A stretch of DNA of 64,000 nucleotides from Larimichthys crocea (taxonomy: Eukaryota; Chordata; Actinopteri; Sciaenidae), in NCBI RefSeq assembly GCF_000972845.2, contig NC_040013.1:9698061-9762060 (forward strand), in the 5' to 3' direction. Each line of letters opens with the position of its first letter. Position 1 is the stretch's first letter. A program made the position numbers and the translations under genes. Positions 52,701-58,100 of the stretch are shown here, piece by piece. Under the pieces are notes generated by a model that was not told where the DNA came from, searched no databases, and worked only from the letters and a program-made list of their open reading frames with translations.

Positions 52701-54863
52701 TCAGGCAGCTCTCAGTGTGAAAGGTGAAGCAGCTGTTTTCTTGGGAGGCTTAAGAATGGGTAACTCAATCTGCTGAAAGCAGCAAACTTGGATGCATAGA
52801 CAGGGAGAAAAACAGATATGTATATTACGGTGATGGGTCGGGGTCGGCATGGTATTTCCAACGTCTGTCATATAGGTGTTTTAATGAGGGGACCTGGGAC
52901 CTTGGCATAGTTCTGCTGACCCTAAAGTTTTATAGGAGGGGTCCTCACACCCCTGCAGCCCCCGCGGGGAACAGCTGCAACGCACCCTCTCGCTCACCTC
53001 TCTCTTCTCACATGACTAATCACAGCTTCTCCACAGGGTTCAGAGCAATATCACAGGGAGGACACGACTGCTCCTCTCCTGAGGAAGTGAAACACACACC
53101 CTCGCACCCAACACAAGCCTGCTATTGTTCTGGACCTTATTTCATCTGGTCCTACAGAAATAACTGGGCCGCTGAGATATCTGACCCTATGAGCGGAGCC
53201 TGTTTCATTTGGGAACGTGGCATTGTGCATAGTCTTGTTTCAATGAAACTGATTTAGCCTGCAAAGTCGAATAATCCTTTAAATGTTCCATCATCATCAC
53301 TGTTTAATCTCAGTAAACTCAAAAATCACATGTTCATCATAAGCATCTCTTACCTCTCCCATAGAAGTACTTGTGGTAGTAGTATGCTCCAAGGTCGATG
53401 TGCTCAATGATGTAGCGTTTGACCTTCTCCCTGTGGATAGGCTGGTTTTCTCGAGGCACCTCCAGTACAGAGACTCCTGCGTTGGTGCAGTGTGAACTTA
53501 AAGATGATTCAAAAGAGCAGCTCTCTGACATGCCGCTGTAGTTGGCACTGTTGGCTCTGGAGAGGGAGATCCTCCTCTCACCCTCACCGCCAATCTCATT
53601 GCGAAAGTGTGGACAGCTCAGCACTAAACTGTTGCTCTTCCCGTCCCCCTCATCAGCATCCAAGTTCTCCTTGGGGTTCAAGTCCTCCCTGCTGCCCAGT
53701 GGTGACTCAAACAAGGGGGCATTCCCACTGCTACATCCCGCTGCTCCACCATCTGTCCCTACTCCAGGTCCAGCCCCTGCTCCACCTCCAGACACTCCAA
53801 CGGCTCCAGGTCCAGCTGAGGCAGCTGAAGCCCCAGTAGTGGTGTTCTTCCTCTGGCTCAGGTTAGCTCTGCTTGCCACCGCCTCGCTGATGTTGAAAAG
53901 AACGCTCTGGACGTCATAATGAGCAAAGCATTTTTGAAAGCTGAGTGGTCTCCGGTCATCCTCTATTGAGAGCCGCAAGGCATCACTCTCACTCTTTATG
54001 GTCCGCAGTTTCCTGAACAGAGACGGTTCTGATGACTCCGATTTAAGACGCCTCATAAAAGACTTCTCACGCTCTCGGCTGTAGAGGAGAGAGCTGTCTA
54101 TGTAGTCATAGCCTGGAATATGGACTATCTCACCCCTGGCAATCTGGGCTGCTGTCTGCAGGCTAGGGGAGAGGGAGGCGTCACAGCGCAACAACTCGGG
54201 GAAACCCAGAGGTGGTATGCTACGGTGGTCCAGAGTGTCCACTCGGTAGCCCCTAAGCATGGTAAAGAAGCCATCTCCACTCAGGCCCTGGCGGTCAATG
54301 GAGGATGTGCTGCCGTATTCACGGTGCAGCGAGGCCCCAGTGTTTGGATTGACAGCGTTCTGGTCCATTATGTCCTCAGAGTCAATGTCACTAATGGTAA
54401 CATCACTGTTACTTCGCTGACGGATCGGATGGAGACCCTTCAGCGGGGAGTGGCTGAGGAGGTCACTCAGGGAGTATTTGTCAGAGTAGTCTACCTCCAG
54501 ACAGACAGCTTCGCCTTGCTCCAGTATTTCCACAGTGTGTTCCTGCTGGCCGTTCTGAAATACCGGTATCACGCTCTGATAGTTCGGTGAAGGCCGCCCG
54601 TCCCATCCATCTTTCCTCGGTGGCCATTCTGTCACCCTGGCTCTGACGCCCATTTTAGGCATGGCTGGAGTACCATTTGTTTTGCCTGCGCCTTCAGGTT
54701 TCCCCTGCATGTTGGAGGCTGGTGGTCCCATGCCACCATTCAGTGCTTTGAGTTTCCTGCCGAATAGCTCCTCTGATTGCATGGCTCTGGAGTATTCTTC
54801 TGGGCCTCCCACAATTCCCACAAGGTTTGATTTGTTATCCGTCACAGGGCTCAAAATACTCAT
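3306..54863 (-). CDS. sipa1l2: SIPA1L2 (SPAR2) Rap GTPase-activating protein, whole gene, 21 coding exons
   Basis: Complete coding region assembled from 21 exons with GT-AG introns. The exons sum to 5253 nt, an open frame of 1750 residues; mammalian SIPA1L2 is about 1720. Order of parts: Ser-rich N-terminus (1-480), RapGAP domain (about 600-820) with the catalytic Asn thumb in [11 protein letters not shown] at N713, PDZ domain (about 959-1036), Ser-rich linker (about 1040-1520), SPAR C-terminal region (about 1520-1700) and a coiled coil (about 1680-1740). SIPA1L family proteins switch off Rap small GTPases and act as postsynaptic and presynaptic scaffolds; SIPA1L2 is reported to link TrkB-carrying amphisomes to dynein. 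Blocks such as [27 protein letters not shown] and [10 protein letters not shown] point to paralogue 2 rather than 1 or 3. The start is the first ATG of a long open exon. Exon 15 is the least certain part of the model. Confidence 0.96.
3458..3483. repeat. (AC/GT)n tract at the acceptor of the last exon
   Basis: Short AC repeat immediately upstream (sense orientation) of exon 21. The sense strand reads as GT repeats where a pyrimidine tract is expected, ending TTCAG. Confidence 0.85.
3851..3929 (-). CDS. sipa1l2: sipa1l2 coding exon 20 (coiled coil start)
   Basis: 79 nt, phase 2 in and phase 0 out, donor GT at 3850-3849 (AAAG|GTAAGT). Encodes [20 protein letters not shown] and QHDLRK, the start of the C-terminal coiled coil. 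The acceptor is tandem, AACAGCAG: AG at 3931-3930 (used in this model) or 3928-3927, which would remove one Ser. Confidence 0.94.
4797..4914 (-). CDS. sipa1l2: sipa1l2 coding exon 19
   Basis: 118 nt, acceptor AG at 4916-4915 (CTCCAG|ACCAG) and donor GT at 4796-4795 (GCAGA|GTAGGC), phase 1 in and phase 2 out. Encodes [20 protein letters not shown] and [19 protein letters not shown], which looks helical. [12 protein letters not shown] matches the mammalian protein. The sequence after that diverges. Failure to splice here gives an in-frame TAG at once. Confidence 0.92.
4915..7306 (-). other. sipa1l2 intron 18
   Basis: 2392 nt between exons 18 and 19. I see no convincing exon. In particular there is nothing clearly matching the acidic DSDEELG-type segment that I recall between these exons in human. 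AC-rich patches lie near 7160-7230. Confidence 0.6.
7307..7438 (-). CDS. sipa1l2: sipa1l2 coding exon 18 (SPAR C-terminal region)
   Basis: 132 nt, acceptor AG at 7440-7439 (CTGCAG|ATGAG) and donor GT at 7306-7305 (GAAG|GTAACC), phase 1 at both ends. Encodes [20 protein letters not shown] and [20 protein letters not shown], ending RAFE. The [19 protein letters not shown] signature is diagnostic of SIPA1L proteins. Confidence 0.96.
7439..8888 (-). other. sipa1l2 intron 17
   Basis: 1450 nt. Contains a pyrimidine-rich stretch around 7890-7930 on the plus strand and otherwise no recognisable feature. Confidence 0.6.
8889..9108 (-). CDS. sipa1l2: sipa1l2 coding exon 17 (SPAR C-terminal region)
   Basis: 220 nt, acceptor AG at 9110-9109 (CTCGCAG|GTG) and donor GT at 8888-8887 (AGGA|GTAAGT), phase 0 in and phase 1 out; residues 1520-1592. 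Encodes [40 protein letters not shown] and PPRM. This block is highly conserved across the SIPA1L family. Confidence 0.96.
9109..13059 (-). other. sipa1l2 intron 16
   Basis: 3951 nt. Only short open frames, and no repeat family or exon recognised. A G-rich patch lies at 12555-12600. Confidence 0.6.
13060..13198 (-). CDS. sipa1l2: sipa1l2 coding exon 16
   Basis: 139 nt, acceptor AG at 13200-13199 (TCTACAG|GCAGC) and donor GT at 13059-13058 (GGAAG|GTGAGA), phase 2 in and phase 0 out. Encodes [20 protein letters not shown] and then [20 protein letters not shown]. The LSKE..(K)xMLPDSP block matches the mammalian protein. No long ORF marks it; it was found by homology and splice sites. Confidence 0.92.
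13199..15027 (-). other. sipa1l2 intron 15
   Basis: 1829 nt between the cassette exon and exon 16. The open frames around 13905-14273 show no recognisable protein. Confidence 0.55.
15028..15081 (-). CDS. sipa1l2: sipa1l2 putative 54-nt cassette exon 15
   Basis: Candidate small exon. On the minus strand there is a pyrimidine-rich tract ending TTCTTGTTCCAG (AG at 15083-15082), then 54 open bases, then donor AAG|GTACAC (GT at 15027-15026). Its phase, 2 in and 2 out, fits both neighbours, so it can be included or skipped without a frameshift. It adds 18 residues including [16 protein letters not shown], an amphipathic or hydrophobic segment followed by a basic turn. I do not recognise it from mammalian SIPA1L2. 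Without it the protein is 1732 residues. Confidence 0.6.
15082..16276 (-). other. sipa1l2 intron 14
   Basis: 1195 nt. Its donor sits in a GT-repeat context, with an AC repeat on the plus strand at 16257-16272. A second AC-rich patch lies at 15515-15545. Confidence 0.55.
16277..16549 (-). CDS. sipa1l2: sipa1l2 coding exon 14 (low complexity, Asp tract)
   Basis: 273 nt, acceptor AG at 16551-16550 (GGTCAG|TGGC) and donor GT at 16276-16275 (GTGG|GTGAGT) followed by a GT repeat, phase 2 at both ends. Starts GSHHSGSP and includes [19 protein letters not shown]. Residues 1431-1441 are an acidic tract of ten Asp and one His, encoded by a GAT microsatellite at 16317-16350. The rest of the exon is poorly conserved, and I cannot find the KYVIGWKK-type motif that I recall here in mammals. 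Confidence 0.88.
16317..16350. repeat. coding (CAT/ATG)n trinucleotide microsatellite in exon 14
   Basis: A nearly pure CAT repeat on the plus strand. In the sense reading frame it gives GAT codons, the Asp tract at residues 1431-1441. One interruption (GATCAT) gives the His. Confidence 0.95.
16550..18440 (-). other. sipa1l2 intron 13
   Basis: 1891 nt, AT-rich near exon 14. The open frames near 17482-18139 on both strands have no recognisable content. Confidence 0.55.
18441..18814 (-). CDS. sipa1l2: sipa1l2 coding exon 13 (Ser-rich region)
   Basis: 374 nt, acceptor AG at 18816-18815 (CAACCAG|ACG) and donor GT at 18440-18439 (TCAAG|GTACGG), phase 0 in and phase 2 out; residues 1240-1363. Encodes [49 protein letters not shown] and [14 protein letters not shown]. 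The [11 protein letters not shown] and TDSGIDT blocks are shared by SIPA1L1 and SIPA1L2; the flanking sequence matches SIPA1L2. Confidence 0.95.
19072..19108. repeat. (AC)n microsatellite
   Basis: About 18 AC units, lying just outside the left end of the Tc1-like remnant in intron 12. Confidence 0.97.
19115..20345 (-). mobile_element. degenerate Tc1-like transposon with long inverted repeats
   Basis: Remnant of a Tc1/mariner-superfamily DNA transposon in intron 12. Broken minus-strand transposase pieces include a DNA-binding part (about 20130-19860, with RISAQT and a [19 protein letters not shown] helix), [16 protein letters not shown] near 19770 (first catalytic Asp) and [12 protein letters not shown] near 19550 (catalytic Glu), then [17 protein letters not shown]. 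The segment that should carry the second Asp (HDNARPH-type) is absent through an internal deletion, and stops and frameshifts are present. Imperfect inverted repeats of about 100 bp flank it (19150-19258 and 20219-20313). Outer ends are approximate. Not functional. Confidence 0.88.
19330..20130 (-). pseudogene. broken Tc1-type transposase
   Basis: Transposase relic spread over several frames with stops. It retains the [12 protein letters not shown]lu motif, the downstream [20 protein letters not shown] block and an end resembling LHEAN-GHTR. The fragment order is normal but part of the catalytic core is deleted. Confidence 0.85.
21143..21231 (-). CDS. sipa1l2: sipa1l2 coding exon 12 (linker)
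   Basis: 89 nt, acceptor AG at 21233-21232 (CCACAG|AGGCC) and donor GT at 21142-21141 (CCAGG|GTAAAT), phase 1 in and phase 0 out. Encodes [20 protein letters not shown] and KDSPNKLSR. The KWH and KDSPNKLS blocks recur in mammalian SIPA1L2. It is only 119 nt from exon 11, the shortest intron in the gene. Confidence 0.9.
21351..21454 (-). CDS. sipa1l2: sipa1l2 coding exon 11 (linker)
   Basis: 104 nt, acceptor AG at 21456-21455 (CCTGCAG|GTGTCC) and donor GT at 21350-21349 (CGCAG|GTAAGC), phase 2 in and phase 1 out. Reads [16 protein letters not shown] and then [16 protein letters not shown]. It aligns loosely with the REREDTMEASR region of the human protein. It has no long ORF of its own and was found by splice sites plus frame. 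Confidence 0.85.
21455..22917 (-). other. sipa1l2 intron 10
   Basis: 1463 nt. Contains a 50-nt A homopolymer (U-run in the transcript) and no recognised exon. Confidence 0.6.
22670..22719. repeat. poly(A)50 / poly(T)50 homopolymer
   Basis: An uninterrupted run of 50 A on the plus strand, about 200 nt downstream of the exon 10 donor in the sense direction. I see no SINE or LINE body upstream of it, so its origin is unclear. Its length may be affected by sequencing error. Confidence 0.95.
22918..23064 (-). CDS. sipa1l2: sipa1l2 coding exon 10 (Ser-rich linker, with internal alternative acceptor)
   Basis: 147 nt, acceptor AG at 23066-23065 (CTGCAG|GACAAT) and donor GT at 22917-22916 (GATGG|GTACGG), phase 2 at both ends. 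Encodes a segment with [11 protein letters not shown] and then [16 protein letters not shown] second AG at 23000-22999 (ATCGCAG|CTCC) is in frame, and its use would drop the first 22 codons. The shorter form is closer to the human sequence I recall, so both acceptors may be used. Confidence 0.9.
23065..26311 (-). other. sipa1l2 intron 9
   Basis: 3247 nt. GA-rich patch on the plus strand around 25265-25325. No other feature recognised. Confidence 0.6.
26312..26566 (-). CDS. sipa1l2: sipa1l2 coding exon 9 (linker after PDZ)
   Basis: 255 nt, acceptor AG at 26568-26567 (TTCTCAG|G) and donor GT at 26311-26310 (CCAG|GTAAAC), phase 2 at both ends. Encodes [38 protein letters not shown], and [17 protein letters not shown]. 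These match mammalian SIPA1L2 closely and help set the paralogue. Confidence 0.96.
26567..32865 (-). other. sipa1l2 intron 8
   Basis: 6299 nt, the longest intron inside the coding region. Holds an interrupted AC microsatellite at 27762-27812 and an A-rich patch at 30188-30215. No exon or transposon recognised. Confidence 0.6.
27762..27812. repeat. (AC)n microsatellite with AGAC interruptions
   Basis: About 50 bp of AC repeats with regularly spaced G interruptions. Confidence 0.9.
32866..33140 (-). CDS. sipa1l2: sipa1l2 coding exon 8 (PDZ domain)
   Basis: 275 nt, acceptor AG at 33142-33141 and donor GT at 32865-32864 (CGAAG|GTAACT), phase 0 in and phase 2 out; residues 950-1040. The PDZ domain runs from about 959 to 1036. 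The ligand-binding loop is GQLGF (968-972), and the first residue of helix B is His1013 in [11 protein letters not shown], typical of class I PDZ domains that bind S/T-x-hydrophobic C-termini. The core [20 protein letters not shown] is intact. Confidence 0.97.
33141..39229 (-). other. sipa1l2 intron 7
   Basis: 6089 nt. Contains the MITE-like element at about 35320-35772. The remainder shows no recognisable exon or RNA gene. Confidence 0.6.
35320..35772. mobile_element. hAT-like non-autonomous element (MITE) with GATTAATCGAT-type termini
   Basis: Left end reads CTGATTAATCGATCAGTTGC. The reverse complement of the right end reads GACGATTAATTGATTAGTCA. Both continue into similar sequence (...GAAATAAATCA / ...GAAAACTAATCA), giving imperfect inverted ends of about 45 bp. 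The interior has the ATGTCAGAAAATGGTCAGAA segment and an internal AACTAACGATTACTGAC end-like piece that I associate with a common fish repeat of this type. No coding capacity. Exact ends and target duplication were not resolved. Confidence 0.65.
39230..39806 (-). CDS. sipa1l2: sipa1l2 coding exon 7 (end of RapGAP domain and linker to PDZ)
   Basis: 577 nt, acceptor AG at 39808-39807 after a T-rich tract, donor GT at 39229-39228 (GAG|GTAAGA), phase 2 in and phase 0 out; residues 757-949. Carries [20 protein letters not shown], the block [39 protein letters not shown], and [13 protein letters not shown], which lies in the segment between RapGAP and PDZ. A 171-codon antisense open frame lies opposite this exon and is a by-product of strong coding constraint. 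Confidence 0.97.
39807..40369 (-). other. sipa1l2 intron 6
   Basis: 563 nt, AT-rich, with no feature recognised. Confidence 0.7.
40370..40527 (-). CDS. sipa1l2: sipa1l2 coding exon 6 (RapGAP catalytic Asn thumb)
   Basis: 158 nt, acceptor AG at 40529-40528 and donor GT at 40369-40368, phase 0 in and phase 2 out. Encodes [20 protein letters not shown], then [18 protein letters not shown]. Asn713 in HIGND matches the catalytic asparagine of Rap1GAP-type proteins, which use an Asn instead of an arginine finger. The motif is intact, so catalytic activity is expected. Confidence 0.97.
40528..41685 (-). other. sipa1l2 intron 5
   Basis: 1158 nt with no recognisable exon or repeat. Confidence 0.7.
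41686..41789 (-). CDS. sipa1l2: sipa1l2 coding exon 5 (RapGAP domain)
   Basis: 104 nt, acceptor AG at 41791-41790 and donor GT at 41685-41684 (CAG|GTCAGT), phase 1 in and phase 0 out. Encodes [20 protein letters not shown] and [14 protein letters not shown], the central part of the RapGAP catalytic fold. Confidence 0.96.
42021..42195 (-). CDS. sipa1l2: sipa1l2 coding exon 4 (RapGAP domain)
   Basis: 175 nt, acceptor AG at 42197-42196 and donor GT at 42020-42019 (AAGA|GTAAGA), phase 0 in and phase 1 out. Encodes [18 protein letters not shown] and then [20 protein letters not shown], inside the RapGAP domain. The family core [17 protein letters not shown] is intact. Confidence 0.96.
42196..46820 (-). 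other. sipa1l2 intron 3
   Basis: 4625 nt. Holds a GA repeat (42838-42856), a long AC microsatellite (43723-43764), an A-run (43804-43820) and a short G-run (43949-43957). No exon recognised. Confidence 0.65.
43723..43764. repeat. (AC)21 microsatellite
   Basis: A pure AC repeat of about 42 bp in intron 3. Confidence 0.97.
46821..47009 (-). CDS. sipa1l2: sipa1l2 coding exon 3 (residues 549-611, into RapGAP domain)
   Basis: 189 nt, phase 0 at both ends, acceptor AG at 47011-47010 and donor GT at 46820-46819 (GGG|GTGAGT). Encodes [20 protein letters not shown] and [20 protein letters not shown], the entry to the RapGAP catalytic domain, ending LLKLDEQG. Almost the same as the mammalian protein as I recall it. 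Confidence 0.96.
47010..48311 (-). other. sipa1l2 intron 2
   Basis: 1302 nt. A GA-rich patch on the plus strand lies at 47565-47610. Nothing else recognised. Confidence 0.65.
48312..48445 (-). CDS. sipa1l2: sipa1l2 coding exon 2 (residues 504-548)
   Basis: 134 nt, acceptor AG at 48447-48446 and donor GT at 48311-48310 (CAG|GTAAAT). It enters in phase 1, completing Glu504, and leaves in phase 0. Encodes [20 protein letters not shown] and then [11 protein letters not shown], the conserved segment just before the RapGAP domain in SIPA1 family proteins. Confidence 0.95.
49205..49300 (-). mobile_element. degenerate tRNA-derived SINE head
   Basis: On the minus strand a tRNA-like 5' head is visible: an A box-like GGTGGCCTAGGGTTTAAG (49287-49270), then about 25 nt further a B box-like CCTGGGTTAGATGTAGCC. 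This resembles the fish SINE heads that begin GTGGCCTAGTGGTTAAG. The body after the B box is too diverged to assign. No tRNA fold is expected, so it is not a tRNA gene. Confidence 0.5.
51197..51210 (+). repeat. LINE target-site duplication, left copy
   Basis: AAAGCTGCAACAGA, identical to the sequence just after the A-tail at 52026-52039. Confidence 0.9.
51211..52025 (+). mobile_element. 5'-truncated L1-like LINE insertion with target-site duplication
   Basis: An insertion of about 815 bp in opposite orientation to sipa1l2. Its C-terminal reverse-transcriptase remnant reads [19 protein letters not shown], then [38 protein letters not shown] and [14 protein letters not shown], then [11 protein letters not shown] and [15 protein letters not shown]. 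Frames shift and stops interrupt. A GT-rich 3' UTR and an A-tail (52012-52028) follow. The 14-bp AAAGCTGCAACAGA occurs at 51197-51210 and again at 52026-52039, a target-site duplication. Confidence 0.93.
52026..52039 (+). repeat. LINE target-site duplication, right copy
   Basis: AAAGCTGCAACAGA directly after the A-tail. The first A residues may be shared with the tail. Confidence 0.9.
53354..54863 (-). CDS. sipa1l2: sipa1l2 coding exon 1 (start codon; residues 1-503)
   Basis: 1510 nt of coding sequence, ATG at 54863-54861, donor GT at 53353-53352 (GAGAG|GTAAG), ending in phase 1. It carries conserved family blocks: [17 protein letters not shown] (68-84), [15 protein letters not shown] (147-161), the [17 protein letters not shown] region (180-196), [10 protein letters not shown] (311-320), [18 protein letters not shown] (457-474) and [21 protein letters not shown] at the end. 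Residues 350-380 are a Gly/Ala-rich tract that seems longer than in mammals. The Ser-rich stretches look disordered. Reading past the donor adds five residues and then a stop. Confidence 0.97.
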
Positions 54864-54913
54864 ATCCTGCTGGCAGACTCCTTGAAGAGCAGACTTTCAG
54901 GACCCTTCTTCAT
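54860..54913 (-). other. upstream ORF overlapping the sipa1l2 start (ATGA)
   Basis: A 17-codon uORF starts at ATG 54913-54911 (G at -3) and ends at TGA 54862-54860. That stop overlaps the main start codon as ATGA. A minimal ATG ATG TAA uORF sits just upstream at 54921-54913. Such stop-start overlaps can tune translation by termination and reinitiation; translation of this one is inferred, not shown. Confidence 0.55.
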
Positions 54914-55133
54914 TACATCATGTGATTTGCTCAGTGGTGAGTGGAGGAGGAGCCTCTTTCCTGAGTCAATGGAGCAGCCGTCGTCATAACTCACAGAAGA
55001 CGGCTGGCACGACGATCGACACACAGCATTTGGATGTCAAGGACAAGTGTCTGAGGAGCGCTGAGGCGCAGCGGAGTGGAGTCTTTTCTCACAGCGTGCC
55101 GCCAATGCAGAACGACAGCTGGAAGAGTTGGAT
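54864..55133 (-). other. sipa1l2: inferred 5' UTR part of the first coding exon
   Basis: Upstream of the ATG a good acceptor, CTGTGCCACAG|ATCC (AG at 55135-55134) with a long pyrimidine/GT-rich tract, suggests that this exon starts at 55133 with 270 nt of 5' UTR, and that one or more non-coding exons lie further upstream. The ATG context has G at -3. Confidence 0.55.
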
Positions 55134-58100
55134 CTGTGGCACAGAAACACAAACACAGAAGAAAATGTTAACACACTGCAAGTGGGTTAGAACAGAGTAA
55201 CTGAGGCATTTTAATTTAAAACATGAGGAAAAGCACTTTGTATTCCTCAAAATAACTCTAAAACACAGCACATTCAGTTCAGCTATAAAAATGATCATAC
55301 TGTTGACCTAAATCATCTGCACCCTGTTATCGTGTGATAAACTCCCACCAAGGTGTATGCAAGACGTTATTAGTTTTGGAGCTATGTAGAACATATCACC
55401 AAATACAGCTGATTAGTGCATTTGAGAGGAGCTGGTGCCATTATGAGTTTATAACAAGATAGATGTATATCTTTGTTGGCGCTTCCAGCCAATGCCTAAC
55501 AGATGGTGGTGAAGCAAATTACAGCAACAAGAGGCAGATGTTCAGTTAAATGTTCGCATGTAACAATATCTGATCCAACCCGCTCGCAGCATCATCAAGC
55601 CTGCAAATTATACAGGAGGGATAATTTTGCATGTTCAACGCCAATGCCACTTTTGCTTTTTATCTGATGGAGGAGGAAAATTAACAAGGAGCTGATGAGG
55701 TAAATCGGCTAGAACAAATTTAAAAGAGTCGTAACAATAGACAAAATTCACTCAGATATGAGGCCGTAGTCCACTCCACTAGCGTAACTTCAGAGGAGAG
55801 AGTTTACCCTTCCTCCTTGTTTATTTTTGTTCAACTGCGGAAATGACAAACAGACAAATGGCTGATATCAGCGCTTTTATTCATTAACCTGAACATCAGA
55901 GGACAGAAAGAAGGAGAGTGAAAACACTGGTCGGCTTGTCCTTGAAGAGTAGCTTCGTTCCCTCTTGGGTATTTCTGATGTCAGATACGCACATGCTGCA
56001 AACTCACATGGTTTCCATTTTTATCCATAAGTAATGTCCCTGTACATAAGCTATGTAGACTTTTGTTAAATAGGAGATTGGATAAGGACAATGTAATAAA
56101 GATGCCAACAAACAAAGTCTGTACTGTGTACCGCCGCTGAAAGCAAAACTCCAAGAGGAAGTGAGCAACTCCAGGAAACACAAGCAGGATCCTCTCTTAT
56201 CGATCTCACCCCAGACTATTGGGTGAGTTGTAGGTCCAGTGGGACTGAGTGACTGAGGTGTTGCACTGGATTCATCTCCTCCAATGCCGACTTCTGCATG
56301 GAGGCTCAGACCATGTGTCTGTGACTCACTCACTCACTCACTATATTGACCTAAATGCTTTTTTCTTGTTCTTTGGGGCTGCTGGTGTGCCTCATTTCTT
56401 CTAGTTCTGAAATCATGTGAAAATACTACAAGTTATCCAATAAACCCTGCACATCACAGAGAACAGGGTCGCTGGTGTTTTTTGCTTCAGTGAATATGAT
56501 AACCCTGTTAAAGCTCCTCTCCCTGGAAGGTTTCTCTGTGAACGTGATAGATGAAGTTGGGCCAGACATCCAAAGTTTGCTTCAGCTCCGTGCACTGGCC
56601 TTAAATATGATAGCTTCTGTTTCCAGACAACTGTTTACATTTCTGTCGTTTACTGTTAAGGAGGGGGATAAACTATTTTGGGATGAAAATGTGGGCCATG
56701 TCAAAATTAGATACCAGTCAGGCTAAACCAAATACACTCGGGATGAGTGGGAAACATTGGAATAATAAAGTATGCGCTTCAGCCTGGGCCAAATACCGGT
56801 TAATGCATGCATGACCAAATGTGTAGGAACAGATTAATAATGATACCTCCTCAGTTAAATTTAATACCAAACTATCCACAATCCTCTCTGGCAACAAACC
56901 GCGCTGCCGCTGTATTTAACACAAGGCAAGAGAGGACAGCGAGATATTGTGTTGTGTCATGTGAATGCATAATGTAGCAAACAGTTCAAATATGTCTGTC
57001 TGTTACAGTTGGCGAATTATGAATAATGGAGTATGTGCCGGGCCGCAGCGTAGTGAACAATGCCAGTGCCAGTCATTTTCAGTACAATGTGTGTCTGTGT
57101 CTTAAAAGGCCAAAGTGGAAGGTTTAGATACGAAGTCGCTTTTGATTCTAATTTTTCTAAAAAAAAGCTTGAATTCTGAATTACAAAAGTGAATTGTCAC
57201 ATAATTTGTCTAATGTCCTGGTTTGGTTACCTTTATTCTTCTAAAAAGTGTAAATGTGCAGATCTAGTGCAGTGTAAATATGGCAATACTGTTCAAAGGA
57301 AAGTGACCTCTGCTGGCCCCTCTGCTTCAAACACTAGACATCCATCACCCTGAGGCACCACAGGAGATATCCTGTCACCAGGACAAACAAAGAATTACTA
57401 TAATCAACTCTAATTTTTCCAACTATCTCCTTTTGCGGCTGGAGATTTATTTTAAGTTCCTCCAGTCGACCCATGTCATTCTCAGGACCCTTTCTCATGG
57501 TTGACAGGGAGCAGAGGTGACTATGGCAGTCTGCTGACCGGCACCCAAATGTCACGCTTTGACTGAACAATTAGAGCCGGCGACAGCAAAATGTGCCACC
57601 TGTGCAAACGGCTTTATCAATGGTGACACTCCAACAGAGGCTTTAACGGATGACTGGGAACGAGAAGAACAAAGAAACTGACATACTGTAATCTCAATGC
57701 ATGACAACAAAACAGACTTTCACAGCAGTCCATGTCGAGTGGAGAGAAAAAAAAACAAGATAGAGGGTTGTAATGTGGTTAACACACGCAAACCAAAAAA
57801 AACTGTCAAAGCTTAACGTTTATTATGGCTGTCAGAAGAAAACAATATTATATCACCACATAAAAACAAATGGAGCAAGCCATTAAAATAAAATAAAATA
57901 AAATGACATCTTCTTATTTAAAATCAGTCTTTTTATTCTTGGCTGTTACATAGCATCCGAGTTCTGCCTCCGGTCTCTTTCCCCGCTGGTGATGAATTCA
58001 TAGTAATAAAAACAGAATCTGGAGACTAGACTGTTTATGTTCGTAGTGTCCAGCCTCTCCCTGTTTGTGCTGCTACACGGGGTCAGGAAAGGGTGAACTG

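Larger units (their letters stand above)
48446..53353 (-). other. sipa1l2 intron 1 (between coding exons 1 and 2)
   Basis: 4908 nt. Contains a SINE head (about 49205-49300), a short local sequence duplication (49605-49619 and 49732-49746) and the L1-like insertion (51211-52025). Confidence 0.65.

Noticed and set aside
54120..54590. 156-codon plus-strand open frame (and others at 53492-53919)
   Set aside because: Antisense to coding exon 1, so a mirror of its codon structure.
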